Of a DNA stretch of 64,000 nucleotides, positions 28,677 to 36,693 are shown in pieces. The stretch is from an uncultured delta proteobacterium (GTDB taxonomy: Bacteria; Myxococcota_A; UBA9160; JAFDET01). Position 1 is the stretch's first letter. Each line of letters opens with the position of its first letter. Made by a program: the position numbers and the translations under genes. The notes beneath the pieces were generated by a model that saw nothing but the letters and a program-made list of their open reading frames with translations, did not search any database and had not been told where the DNA came from. Location of the stretch: positions 1-64,000 of the forward strand of contig CAMYLJ010000030.1 of NCBI GenBank assembly GCA_947259215.1, written 5' to 3'.

Positions 28677-29554
28677 GAGGCGGCCGGCGCCAGCAGCTCG
28701 AGCAGCTCCATGTGCGGCACCGGCAGCCCGTCGGGATGCAGCGGCTGGATGCAGACGTGGTCGGCGCCCGCGTCCCAGTGCGCCTGGATGCGCGCGCGGA
28801 TGGCGTCCTCGTCGCCCCAGGCGACGATCGCGTCCACCAGCTTGTCCGAGCAGTCGCCGCTCCAGTCGCTCTCGTCGTAGCCGAGCCAGCGCAGGTTGTT
28901 CTGGTAGTTGGGCAGGCCCGCGTAGATCTTCATGGCCTGGCGCGCCACCGAGCGCGCCTGGGACGGGTCGGTGCAGAGCAGCACCTTCTGCTCCGGTGCC
29001 AGGATCGCGTCGGGCCCGAGGATCTCCCGTGCGCGCGCCGTGTGCTCCGGCGGCACGAAGTAGGGGTGCGCGCCGTCGGCCTTCTCCGCCGACAGGCGCA
29101 GCATGTTCTGGCGCAGGGCGCCGATCAGCACGGGGCCGCGCTCCTTGGCCGGGACCGCGCGGTAGACGGCGCGCTCCATCGCCTCCAGGTAGGCGCGCAT
29201 GGTGGCGACGGGCTTCGGGCTGTACTCGTGCTTGCGCACGCCGGCCACCAGGTGCGAGTGCGACACGCCGAGCCCGAGCAGGAAGCGGCCGCCCGAGAGG
29301 TCCGAGAGCGCTTCCAGCCCATGACGGGTCGTCACCGCGTCGCGCGCGTAGATGTTCGCGATGCCGGTGCACAGGTTCAGCCGCGTGGTCTGGCCGGCCA
29401 GGAAGCCCAGCAGGGCGAAGGGCTCGCGGCCGACCGCCTCCGGCACCCAGAGCGCCGAGTAGCCGAGCTCCTCGATCCGCTTCGTCGCGGCCACCGCGTC
29501 CGAGGGGGGCAGGGCATCGAAGAACGTCCACACGCCGAGTCGTCCGAGATTCAT
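28673..29554 (-). CDS. F420-dependent LLM-class oxidoreductase (TIGR03620-like)
   Basis: 293 residues, luciferase-like TIM barrel. MNLGRLGVWTFFDALPPSDAV, LGYSALWVPEAVGREPFALL, TGIANIYARDAVTTRHG and GGRFLLGLGVSH match the MSMEG_4141-type group of F420-using LLM proteins. These typically oxidise alcohols or reduce enones with coenzyme F420; the cofactor assignment rests on family resemblance and no F420 synthesis gene is in the window. The gene is coupled to the AGPS-like flavoprotein by a 4-bp overlap and is divergent (25 bp) from the pentaheme cytochrome gene. Confidence 0.82.
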   Translation of the reverse strand: MNLGRLGVWTFFDALPPSDAVAATKRIEELGYSALWVPEAVGREPFALLGFLAGQTTRLNLCTGIANIYARDAVTTRHGLEALSDLSGGRFLLGLGVSHSHLVAGVRKHEYSPKPVATMRAYLEAMERAVYRAVPAKERGPVLIGALRQNMLRLSAEKADGAHPYFVPPEHTARAREILGPDAILAPEQKVLLCTDPSQARSVARQAMKIYAGLPNYQNNLRWLGYDESDWSGDCSDKLVDAIVAWGDEDAIRARIQAHWDAGADHVCIQPLHPDGLPVPHMELLELLAPAAS

Positions 29555-29579
29555 GCCGGGCAGGGTACCATCGCCCCTG

Positions 29580-30179
29580 ATGCGACGCGCGGGGATGCTG
29601 GCAGTGGCGGCGGGGATCGTGCTGGGGCCCGTGGGCTGGCTGGTGAGCGACCGGTTGGAGGCGCGCAACGACTTCTGCAACGCCTGCCATCTGCCGTCGG
29701 GCGTGGCCCTGCACCGCGAGCTGCGCGACGAGTTCGACGCCCGCCCCGCCGCCTCGCTGGCCGCGCTCCACGCCGCGGCGGCCGTCGAGGGCCGCGAGGA
29801 CGCGGCCTTCCGCTGCATCGACTGCCACCAGGGCAGCGGCGCGGTCGGCCGCGTCCGGGTCAAGGCCCTCGCTGCCAAGGACGCCTTCTGGTACGTGGTC
29901 GGTCGCTTCGAGGAGCCCGACGGCATGCGCTGGCCGCTCTGGGACGCGGACTGCCGCAAGTGTCACCCGGGCTTCGCCTCGGAAGGCGACCTGGACGGGC
30001 CGGGGCCGGAGGCCTTCCACGCCCGGCCGGTGCACAACCGGAAACTCGGCGTGGGCTGTGTAGAATGTCACCTCGTGCACGGGCCGGGCGGCAACCCGGA
30101 CGCCTACTTCGTGCATCCGGAGCCGGTCCGGGCCCAGTGCGCACGCTGTCACTCGGAGTTCGAGGAGGAGTACGAATGA
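29580..30179 (+). CDS. Membrane-anchored pentaheme cytochrome c (NapC/NirT-like)
   Basis: 199 residues. One N-terminal helix (residues 3-23) anchors it to the inner membrane. Five haem c motifs follow: CNACH (33-37), CIDCH, CRKCH, CVECH and CARCH, each with possible distal His ligands in between. NapC/NirT proteins take electrons from quinol and pass them to periplasmic partners; the usual form has four haems, so this is an enlarged or cytochrome-c3-like member. The next gene overlaps by 4 bp (ATGA) and encodes a monohaem protein, a natural redox partner. Confidence 0.85.
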   Translation: MRRAGMLAVAAGIVLGPVGWLVSDRLEARNDFCNACHLPSGVALHRELRDEFDARPAASLAALHAAAAVEGREDAAFRCIDCHQGSGAVGRVRVKALAAKDAFWYVVGRFEEPDGMRWPLWDADCRKCHPGFASEGDLDGPGPEAFHARPVHNRKLGVGCVECHLVHGPGGNPDAYFVHPEPVRAQCARCHSEFEEEYE

Positions 30180-30985
30180 TCGCTCGATCCGCCGTCGCCG
30201 TGTTCGCCGCCGCGGGCCTCGCCACTGGCTCCGGGGCGTACCCGGGCGGGACGCCCGACTACCAGACCGACGTGGCGCCTTTCTGCGCGGGCTGTCACTC
30301 CTCGCTCGACGCAGAAGCACTGGCCGGAGCTCCGGAGGCGCGGGTGCAGAAGGAGCTGGCCGAGAACAAGCACTTGGCCCAGATCCGCGAGCCTGGAGAG
30401 CGGAGCGGCTACGCCAAGCTGTCGGAGTCCGACCGCTCCGAGCTGATCAAGCATATCCAGGCCGTCGACGCGAACGCCGAGGTCAGCCTGGCGGCGCCGG
30501 ACAAGGTGGCACCCGGGGCGGCCTTCACCGTCACGGTGGAGGTGAAGGGCGGATCCGGGCCGGTGGTGGGCGTCGGGCTGGTGGATCGCGCCCATCGCTG
30601 GTGGGCGCGGCCGGCTGCGTCGGCGGGCTGGCAGGTGGTGGCCGCGCCCGAGATCGTGGGGCCCGACGGCAATCCCCAGGACACGTGGCTCGGCAAGCGC
30701 GCCAAGGACGCCGGGCGGAGTCTCTCGTTCGTCAATGTCATGGGCGTGAAGTCGGACGCGGTCGCGGGGACCTGGTCCACCGCGAAGGTGCGCTTCAAGC
30801 TGCGAGCGCCGCTCGAGCCGGGCTCGGTTCCCCTGGCGGCGGTCTTTCTGTACGGCACCGAGAAGGCATCGCCCCTCGGTACCGTGACGAACGCCGTCGG
30901 GCGCAAGAGTCCGGTCGGCGGCTTCACGGGCGCTTCCGGGCGGGTCCGCTTCTCGGCGCTGAAGCAGATCGCGGTCGGTCCGTAG
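30176..30985 (+). CDS. Exported monohaem c protein with Ig/Reeler-like domain
   Basis: 269 residues with a short signal peptide (residues 1-20). A single CAGCH haem motif at about residue 39 is followed by a charged helical segment. From about residue 100 a beta-rich domain begins with SLAAPDKVAPGAAFTVTVEVKGG, the opening strand pattern of Ig-like or Reeler domains. No second haem is seen; a His or Met further along would be the other ligand. Coupled to the pentaheme gene, it probably accepts or donates electrons in the periplasm. I do not recognise a named family for the full length. Confidence 0.72.
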   Translation: MIARSAVAVFAAAGLATGSGAYPGGTPDYQTDVAPFCAGCHSSLDAEALAGAPEARVQKELAENKHLAQIREPGERSGYAKLSESDRSELIKHIQAVDANAEVSLAAPDKVAPGAAFTVTVEVKGGSGPVVGVGLVDRAHRWWARPAASAGWQVVAAPEIVGPDGNPQDTWLGKRAKDAGRSLSFVNVMGVKSDAVAGTWSTAKVRFKLRAPLEPGSVPLAAVFLYGTEKASPLGTVTNAVGRKSPVGGFTGASGRVRFSALKQIAVGP

Positions 30986-30998
30986 CCGCGACGCCCGC

Positions 30999-32465
30999 TC
31001 AGTGTCGGGCGAACTCGCCGGCGCGCAGGCGCGCCAGGTAGGAGTCCAGGTCGGCCTTGATGCGGCCCGACAGCAGGATCACGCCCGGGATGTTGGGGAA
31101 CGCCATCCCCAGGATCATCAAGTCCGAGAACTCGATCACCTGGGCCAGGGGCGAGACGGCGCCGAACCAGGCGAAGAGCAGGAAGAGCGCCTTGTAGTAG
31201 TTGCTGGTGCGCGCTCCGAACAGGAAGCTCCAGCAGCGCTCGCCGTAGTAGCTCCACGAGATCATGGTGCTGAAGGCGAAGAGCGTGGCCGTGATGGCCA
31301 ACAGCACCGGGAACCACGGGAAGACGCTGGCGAAGGCCTTCGCGGTCAGCTCGATCCCCGCCGTGCTGCCGTCGTTCACGTAGGCTCCGGTCACGACGAT
31401 CACGAGCCCGGTGGTGCTGCACACGATCACCGTGTCGATGAAGGGCTCGAGCAGCGCCACCATCCCCTCGCGCACCGGCTCGCGGGTGATGGCGGCCGAG
31501 TGGGCGATCGGCGCCGACCCGATGCCCGCCTCGTTGCTGAAGGCCGCGCGCCGCAGGCCCTGCACCAGCACCCCCATGAATCCACCCCAGGCGGCCGCCT
31601 CGGGCCGGAAGGCGCTGGTCAGGATGGTCGCGAAGGCGCCGCCGATCTGGTCGGCGTGGGTGAGGACGATCCACAGCCCGCAGAGCAGGTAGAGGCCGCA
31701 CATGAAGGGCACCAGCGCGGCGGCCACGTGTCCGATGCGGCGGATGCCGCCGATGATCACCACGCCGACGGCGGCGGCGAGGAGCGCGCCGAAGACCGCC
31801 GCCGCCAGCCTCGCCTCTAAGCCGGTGACCATCCCGACCATCTTCCAGGCCTGGTTGGACTGGAACATGTTGCCGCCGCCGAAGCTCCCGCCGATGCACA
31901 TCAGCGCGAACGCCACGGCCAGGAAGCGGCCGAGGCGCGGCCGTCCGATCTCGGCCAGCCCGCGCTCCAGGTAGTGCATGGGGCCGCCCGACACGCCGCC
32001 GTTGCCGTCGAGCACGCGGTACTTCTGGCCGAGGGTGCACTCGGCGAACTTCGAGCTCATGCCGAGCAGACCCATCACGACCATCCAGAAGACCGCTCCT
32101 GGACCGCCCTTGGACACGGCCACCGCCACGCCGGCGATGTTCCCGAGGCCCACGGTGGCCGAGAGCGCCGCCGACAACGCCTCGAAGTGGCTGATCTCGC
32201 CCGGATCGTCCGGGCTCGAGTAGCGGCCGCGCACGCAGTCGATGGCGTGGCGGAAGGCGCGGACGTTCACGAACTGGAAGCGCAGGGTGAAGAAGAGGGC
32301 ACCCAGCACGAGCCAGAGGACGACGATCGGGAGCTCGATCCCCTTGTCGTCGCCCACGTTGTCCCAGAACCAGACGTCCCAGAAGAAGACGGCGCCGAGC
32401 GGCGTCACCACCCAGCGCCCGAAGAGCGCCTCCAGCCAGTCCAGGAACGTGAGGAACGTCTCCAT
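30999..32465 (-). CDS. Alanine/glycine:cation symporter (AGCS family)
   Basis: 488 residues with about ten to eleven membrane segments. ALSATVGLGNIAGVAVAVSKGGPGAVFWM is split over the family signature region, GGPMHYLERGL and SNEAGIGSAPIAHSAA are further AGCS hallmarks, and the C-terminal FAWFGAVSPLAQVIEFSDLMIL completes the transporter. It imports alanine, glycine or a related amino acid with Na+ or H+. The N-terminus has an unusual Trp/Asp-rich stretch (FFWDVWFWDNVGDDKG) before the second helix. Divergent from the thiolase gene by 99 bp. Confidence 0.92.
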   Translation of the reverse strand: METFLTFLDWLEALFGRWVVTPLGAVFFWDVWFWDNVGDDKGIELPIVVLWLVLGALFFTLRFQFVNVRAFRHAIDCVRGRYSSPDDPGEISHFEALSAALSATVGLGNIAGVAVAVSKGGPGAVFWMVVMGLLGMSSKFAECTLGQKYRVLDGNGGVSGGPMHYLERGLAEIGRPRLGRFLAVAFALMCIGGSFGGGNMFQSNQAWKMVGMVTGLEARLAAAVFGALLAAAVGVVIIGGIRRIGHVAAALVPFMCGLYLLCGLWIVLTHADQIGGAFATILTSAFRPEAAAWGGFMGVLVQGLRRAAFSNEAGIGSAPIAHSAAITREPVREGMVALLEPFIDTVIVCSTTGLVIVVTGAYVNDGSTAGIELTAKAFASVFPWFPVLLAITATLFAFSTMISWSYYGERCWSFLFGARTSNYYKALFLLFAWFGAVSPLAQVIEFSDLMILGMAFPNIPGVILLSGRIKADLDSYLARLRAGEFARH

Positions 32466-32564
32466 CGCCCCCCCCGGCGCGATCGGGTCCGTCTGCTTGG
32501 CCTTCGGCGGCCCGGTCGCCTAGCATAAGCCGGCCGCTGGCCTCAGGAAAAGGAGAACCCCCCA

Positions 32565-33758
32565 ATGCGCGAAGCCGTCATCGTCGCGAACCGCCGGACC
32601 CCGCTCGCCAAGTCCTTCCGTGGATCGTTCAACATGACCCGCCCGGACGACCAGGTGGCCCACGCCATCCGGGCCTGCCTGGGCGACGTGCCGGCTCTCG
32701 ACCCCGAGGAGATCCAGGACGTCATCATGGGCTGCGGCCTGCCCGAGGGCCCCCAGGGCCAGAACGTGGCGCGGATCGCCATCCTGAACGCCGGGCTGCC
32801 GGCGTCGGTGTCCGCGACCACCGTGAACCGCTTCTGCTCGTCCGGTCTCCAGGCCATCGCCATGGCGGCCCAGCACGTGATCGTGAACGGAGCCGACGCG
32901 GTGCTGGCTGGCGGCGTCGAGTCCATCACGATGGTCCAGAACGACAAGATGCGGCTCGAGGGGATGGTGAACCCGAAGGTCCAGGAGGAGTGGCCGGGCC
33001 TCTACATGGGCATGGGGCAGACCGCCGAGATCGTGGCCGACCGCTACGGGATCTCGCGCGAGGACCAGGACGCCTACGCGCTGAGGTCGCAGCAGCTCAC
33101 CGCCGCCTGGCAGGAGAAGGGCTGGGACCGCGAGTGCATCGCGCCCATGACCGTGACGCGGATGACGAAGACCCAGGACGGCGAGCAGAAGCTGGAGGAG
33201 GGCGCCGTCGTCGAGCGGGACGAGTGCAATCGTCCGAATACGACGCTCGAGGGGCTCGCGAAGCTGCCGCCCGCCTTCAACCCCGACGGCGGCACGGTCA
33301 CGGCGGGCAACGCCTCCCAGCTCTCGGACGGCGCGTCCGCGACCCTGGTGATGTCGTCCGAGCGGGCGAAGCAGCTGGGGATCGAGCCCATGGGCATCTT
33401 CCGCGGCTTCCAGGTGGCCGGCTGCCGGCCTGAAGAGATGGGGATCGGTCCCGTCTTCGCCGTGCCGAAGCTGCTGAAGCAGACGGGCAAGACCCTGGAC
33501 GACATCGACGTGGTGGAGCTGAACGAGGCCTTCGCGTCCCAGCTCCTCTACTGCCAGCGGGAGCTCGGGATCCCCGACCAGAAGCTCAACCCGATCGGCG
33601 GCTCGATCTCCATCGGCCACCCCTACGGCATGACCGGGTCGCGCATGACGGGCCAGCTGCTGCGCCAGCTGGCGCGCACCGGCGGTCGCTTCGGGATCGT
33701 CACGATGTGCGTCGGCGGCGGCATGGGCGCCGCGGGGCTCTTCGAGGCCGCCTCCTGA
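32565..33758 (+). CDS. Thiolase, acetyl-CoA C-acyltransferase (FadA-like)
   Basis: 397 residues. The acyl-accepting Cys91 is in NRFCSSGLQA; NEAFASQ, the His motif SIGHPYGMTGSRM and the second catalytic Cys in CVGGGMG complete the active site. It cleaves 3-ketoacyl-CoA in beta-oxidation, or condenses acyl-CoAs in reverse. An AAAAGGAGAA site precedes the ATG. The stop overlaps the start of the acyl-CoA synthetase, so degradation to acyl-CoA and ATP-yielding release of the acid may be coupled. Confidence 0.93.
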   Translation: MREAVIVANRRTPLAKSFRGSFNMTRPDDQVAHAIRACLGDVPALDPEEIQDVIMGCGLPEGPQGQNVARIAILNAGLPASVSATTVNRFCSSGLQAIAMAAQHVIVNGADAVLAGGVESITMVQNDKMRLEGMVNPKVQEEWPGLYMGMGQTAEIVADRYGISREDQDAYALRSQQLTAAWQEKGWDRECIAPMTVTRMTKTQDGEQKLEEGAVVERDECNRPNTTLEGLAKLPPAFNPDGGTVTAGNASQLSDGASATLVMSSERAKQLGIEPMGIFRGFQVAGCRPEEMGIGPVFAVPKLLKQTGKTLDDIDVVELNEAFASQLLYCQRELGIPDQKLNPIGGSISIGHPYGMTGSRMTGQLLRQLARTGGRFGIVTMCVGGGMGAAGLFEAAS

Positions 33759-35908
33759 CCACGCTCTCCGAACGCGCCTCCAAGGCGCTCTGCTCGGAGT
33801 ACGGCATTCCGCTGGCGCGGGAGGAGGCAGCGCGCGACGCGGACGCGGCGGCCGCCGCCGCTGCCCGCGTCGGCTTCCCGGTCGCGCTCAAGCTCTGCGG
33901 CGACGGGATCGCGCACAAGACCGAGCGTGGGCTCGTGCGCCTCGGGCTCGCCGACGCGGACGCGGTGCGCGCGGCGGCGACCGGGCTGCTGGCCGCGGCG
34001 CGCCCCGAGGACGGCGAGGTGGAGCTGCTCGTGGCCGAGATGGTGCGCGGCGCCCGCGAGCTGATCGCCGGGGTGAGCCGCGATCCCCAGTTCGGCCCCT
34101 GCGTGGTGCTCGGCCTCGGCGGCATCCTGACCGAGGCCGTGGGTGACGCGGTCTCCGCCGTGGCGCCCCTCGAGCGCCGGGACGCCCTGCGCATGCTCGA
34201 TGGCCTCGGCGCGCAGGTGCTGCTCGGCCCTTTCCGGGGCGAGCCGCCGGTGGACCGAGAGGCCGTGGCCGAGCTGCTGGTCGCCCTCGGCCGGCTGGCG
34301 AGCGAGCGTGCGGACGTCGCCAGCGTGGACCTGAACCCGCTGATCCTGCGCGACGGTGCGCCGGTAGCGGTGGACGCGCTGGTCGAGATCCGCGAGGACG
34401 AAGCCGCGCCGGCGGAGCGCGAACGCGCCACCTTCGATCCCGCCGCGGTGCGCGAGCGCTTCCAGCCGCTCTTCCACCCGCGCGGGATCGTGGTGGCCGG
34501 CGTCTCCGGGCATCCAGGGAAGTTCGGCTTCGTGACCTTCCACAACCTGCTCGCCTGCGGCTATCGCGGCGAGATCTTCCCGCTGAAGCCGGACGGCGCC
34601 GAGGTGCTCGGGCGCAAGACCTACCGCGACGTGTCGGAGATCCCCGACGGCGCGGCGGACCTGGTCTTCGTGTGCACCCCGCTCTCGGTGAACCTGCCGC
34701 TGCTCGAAGCCTGCGCGGCCAAGGGCGTGCGCGCGGCCTTCGTGGCCAGCGGGGGGTACGGCGAGGCTGGGGACGAGGGCCGCGCCCGCGAGCGCGAGCT
34801 GGTCGAGACGGCCGACCGCCTGGGCATGCTGGTGGCGGGTCCCAACGGACAGGGCGTGATCTCCACCGCCGAGAGCATGTGCGCCCAGATCGTGGCGCCG
34901 TACCCGCCGCCCGGCCGCATCTCGGTCGCCAGCCAGAGCGGGAACCTGGTGTCCGCCTACCTGAACTACGCCGTCGAGTCCGGCGTGGGGGTGCGCGTCG
35001 CCATCTCCGCGGGGAACTCCGCGCAGACCAGCCTGGCCGACTACCTGGAGTACTTCGCCGCCGACGCCGAGACCGGCGTGGCGCTCACCTACCTGGAGGG
35101 CGTGGCGGACGGCGCGCGCTTCCTCGACGCCGCACGGGTGCTGACCGCCGCCAAGCCGCTGGTGCTGGTGAAGGGCGGTGTCGCCTCCGAGGGTCAGCGC
35201 GCCGCGGCGAGCCACACGGGATCCCTGGCGACCGACGACCGGGTCTTCGACGGCGTCTGCCGCCAGCTCGGCATCGCGCGCGCGCCGACGGTGGAGCACG
35301 CCTTCGAGTGGGCGGCGACCTTCGCGACCCAGCCGCTGCCGCGCGGCCGGCGGGTGGTGGTCTTCACCACGGCGGGCGGCTGGGGGGTGCTGGCCGCCGA
35401 CGCCTGCGTCGCCGCCGGCCTCGAGCTGGCGCCGCTGCCCGACGCCGTGCGCGCCGCCATCGACGGCATGGTCCCGGCGCGCTGGAGCCGGAGCAACCCG
35501 GTCGACCTGGCGGGCGGGGAGACCCGGGACACGGTGCCCGAGGTGCTGGACCTGATCTGCGGCCACCCGGACGTGGACGCGGTGATCCACCTGGGGATCG
35601 GGATCCAGGCCGGACAAGCGCAGCTCTTCCGCAGCGGCGAGTTCTTCCCGGACCACGGCCTGGAGCGGATCGCCGGCTTCCACGAGCGCCAGGACCGGCG
35701 CTACGCCGAGGTGGCGCGCGAGGTCTCCGAGCGCCACGCCAAGCCCGTCCTCACCTGCACCGAGCTCGCCGTCACCGACCGCCACTACGGCAACGCCGGC
35801 CCGCAAGGCGTGAAGGAAGAAGGCCGCTTCTGCTACCCCAGCGCCCACCGCGCCATCTCCGCTCTCGCGGCCCTCGTCCGCTACGCCGAGTTCAGAAACG
35901 GCCGCTAG
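33755..35908 (+). CDS. ADP-forming acyl-CoA synthetase (fused ATP-grasp and CoA-binding subunits)
   Basis: About 717 residues. An ATP-grasp domain comes first (EYGIPLAREE, FPVALKLCGDGIAHKTERG), then the CoA-binding and CoA-ligase domains (PRGIVVAGVSGHPGKFG, SVASQSGNLVSAYLNY). The phosphohistidine motif ASHTGSLATDD is intact. The enzyme interconverts acyl-CoA plus ADP and Pi with acid plus ATP. The start is unusual: the family N-terminus begins at TTLSERASKALCSEYG, exactly after a CTG in a CTGA overlap with the thiolase stop, with GAGG seven bases upstream. The only in-frame standard codon is a GTG at 33707, which would add an Arg-rich 16-residue leader. Confidence 0.9.
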   Translation: MTTLSERASKALCSEYGIPLAREEAARDADAAAAAAARVGFPVALKLCGDGIAHKTERGLVRLGLADADAVRAAATGLLAAARPEDGEVELLVAEMVRGARELIAGVSRDPQFGPCVVLGLGGILTEAVGDAVSAVAPLERRDALRMLDGLGAQVLLGPFRGEPPVDREAVAELLVALGRLASERADVASVDLNPLILRDGAPVAVDALVEIREDEAAPAERERATFDPAAVRERFQPLFHPRGIVVAGVSGHPGKFGFVTFHNLLACGYRGEIFPLKPDGAEVLGRKTYRDVSEIPDGAADLVFVCTPLSVNLPLLEACAAKGVRAAFVASGGYGEAGDEGRARERELVETADRLGMLVAGPNGQGVISTAESMCAQIVAPYPPPGRISVASQSGNLVSAYLNYAVESGVGVRVAISAGNSAQTSLADYLEYFAADAETGVALTYLEGVADGARFLDAARVLTAAKPLVLVKGGVASEGQRAAASHTGSLATDDRVFDGVCRQLGIARAPTVEHAFEWAATFATQPLPRGRRVVVFTTAGGWGVLAADACVAAGLELAPLPDAVRAAIDGMVPARWSRSNPVDLAGGETRDTVPEVLDLICGHPDVDAVIHLGIGIQAGQAQLFRSGEFFPDHGLERIAGFHERQDRRYAEVAREVSERHAKPVLTCTELAVTDRHYGNAGPQGVKEEGRFCYPSAHRAISALAALVRYAEFRNGR

Positions 35909-36693
35909 CCGAACGCGCCCGGCTCGACCTCCACCCCCGTCGGGCAATGATCCGACCCGGTCACCCGCGGTAGCACGAACGCGTTGGTCACGAAGCGCAT
36001 CGCCGCGGGCGAGGCCAGCACGTAGTCGATGCGCCAGCCGATGTTCTTCTTCCGCGCGTCGCCCCACTGGCGCCACCACGTGTAGTGGCCGGGCTCGTCG
36101 GGATGCAGCCGCCGGAATACGTCTACCCAGCCAGCCGCCGCCCAGCGATCGATCTCGGCGCGCTCCTCGGGCAGGAAGCCGCTGTTCTTGCGGTTGTCCT
36201 TCGGCCGCGCGAGGTCGAGCTCCGTGTGCGCCGTGTTGAAGTCGCCCACGACGAGCACCCGGTAGCCCCCCCGCCGCAGGCGCTCGACCCGTTCGAACAG
36301 CGCGCGATAGAAGGCGAGCTTGAAAGGGACACGGCTGTTGTCGCGTTCCTTGCCGCTGCCCTTCGGGAAGTAGCCATTCGCCACCACCAGCCGCCCGAAG
36401 CGCGCGAGCTGGAGCCGCCCCTCCCGATCGAAGCGGGGCTCCCCGAGCGAGGTCTCCACCGCGTCCGGCTTGCGCCGCGCGTAGATCCCGACGCCGGAGT
36501 AGCCGCGCCGCTCCGCCTCCACGAAGTGGGTATGCCAGCCCTTCGGCGCGCGCACGCGCGCGGGCAGGTCGGACTCCAGCGCCCGCACCTCCTGCACGCA
36601 CACGATCTCGGCGCCGCAGCGTCCGAGCCAGCGCGTGAAGCCCTTCTTGGCGCAGGCGCGGAGGCCGTTGACGTTCCAGGAGAGGATCTTCAT
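35905..36693 (-). CDS. xth: Exodeoxyribonuclease III (ExoA/XthA family)
   Basis: 262 residues. MKILSWNVNGLRA, VCVQEVRA (metal Glu), GDFNTAH, DYVLASP and the terminal GSDHCPTGVEV are the standard AP-endonuclease/exonuclease III active-site blocks. The enzyme cuts abasic sites in base-excision repair. Its ATG lies inside the stop of the upstream cyclase gene (ATGA), so it is the second gene of that unit. Its stop overlaps the convergent synthetase stop. Length equals the family norm. Confidence 0.93.
   Translation of the reverse strand: MKILSWNVNGLRACAKKGFTRWLGRCGAEIVCVQEVRALESDLPARVRAPKGWHTHFVEAERRGYSGVGIYARRKPDAVETSLGEPRFDREGRLQLARFGRLVVANGYFPKGSGKERDNSRVPFKLAFYRALFERVERLRRGGYRVLVVGDFNTAHTELDLARPKDNRKNSGFLPEERAEIDRWAAAGWVDVFRRLHPDEPGHYTWWRQWGDARKKNIGWRIDYVLASPAAMRFVTNAFVLPRVTGSDHCPTGVEVEPGAFG

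Noticed and set aside
33707-33754. Arg-rich leader of the acyl-CoA synthetase from GTG 33707
   Set aside because: It is an out-of-frame reading of the conserved thiolase terminus and does not match family N-termini; kept only as an alternative.
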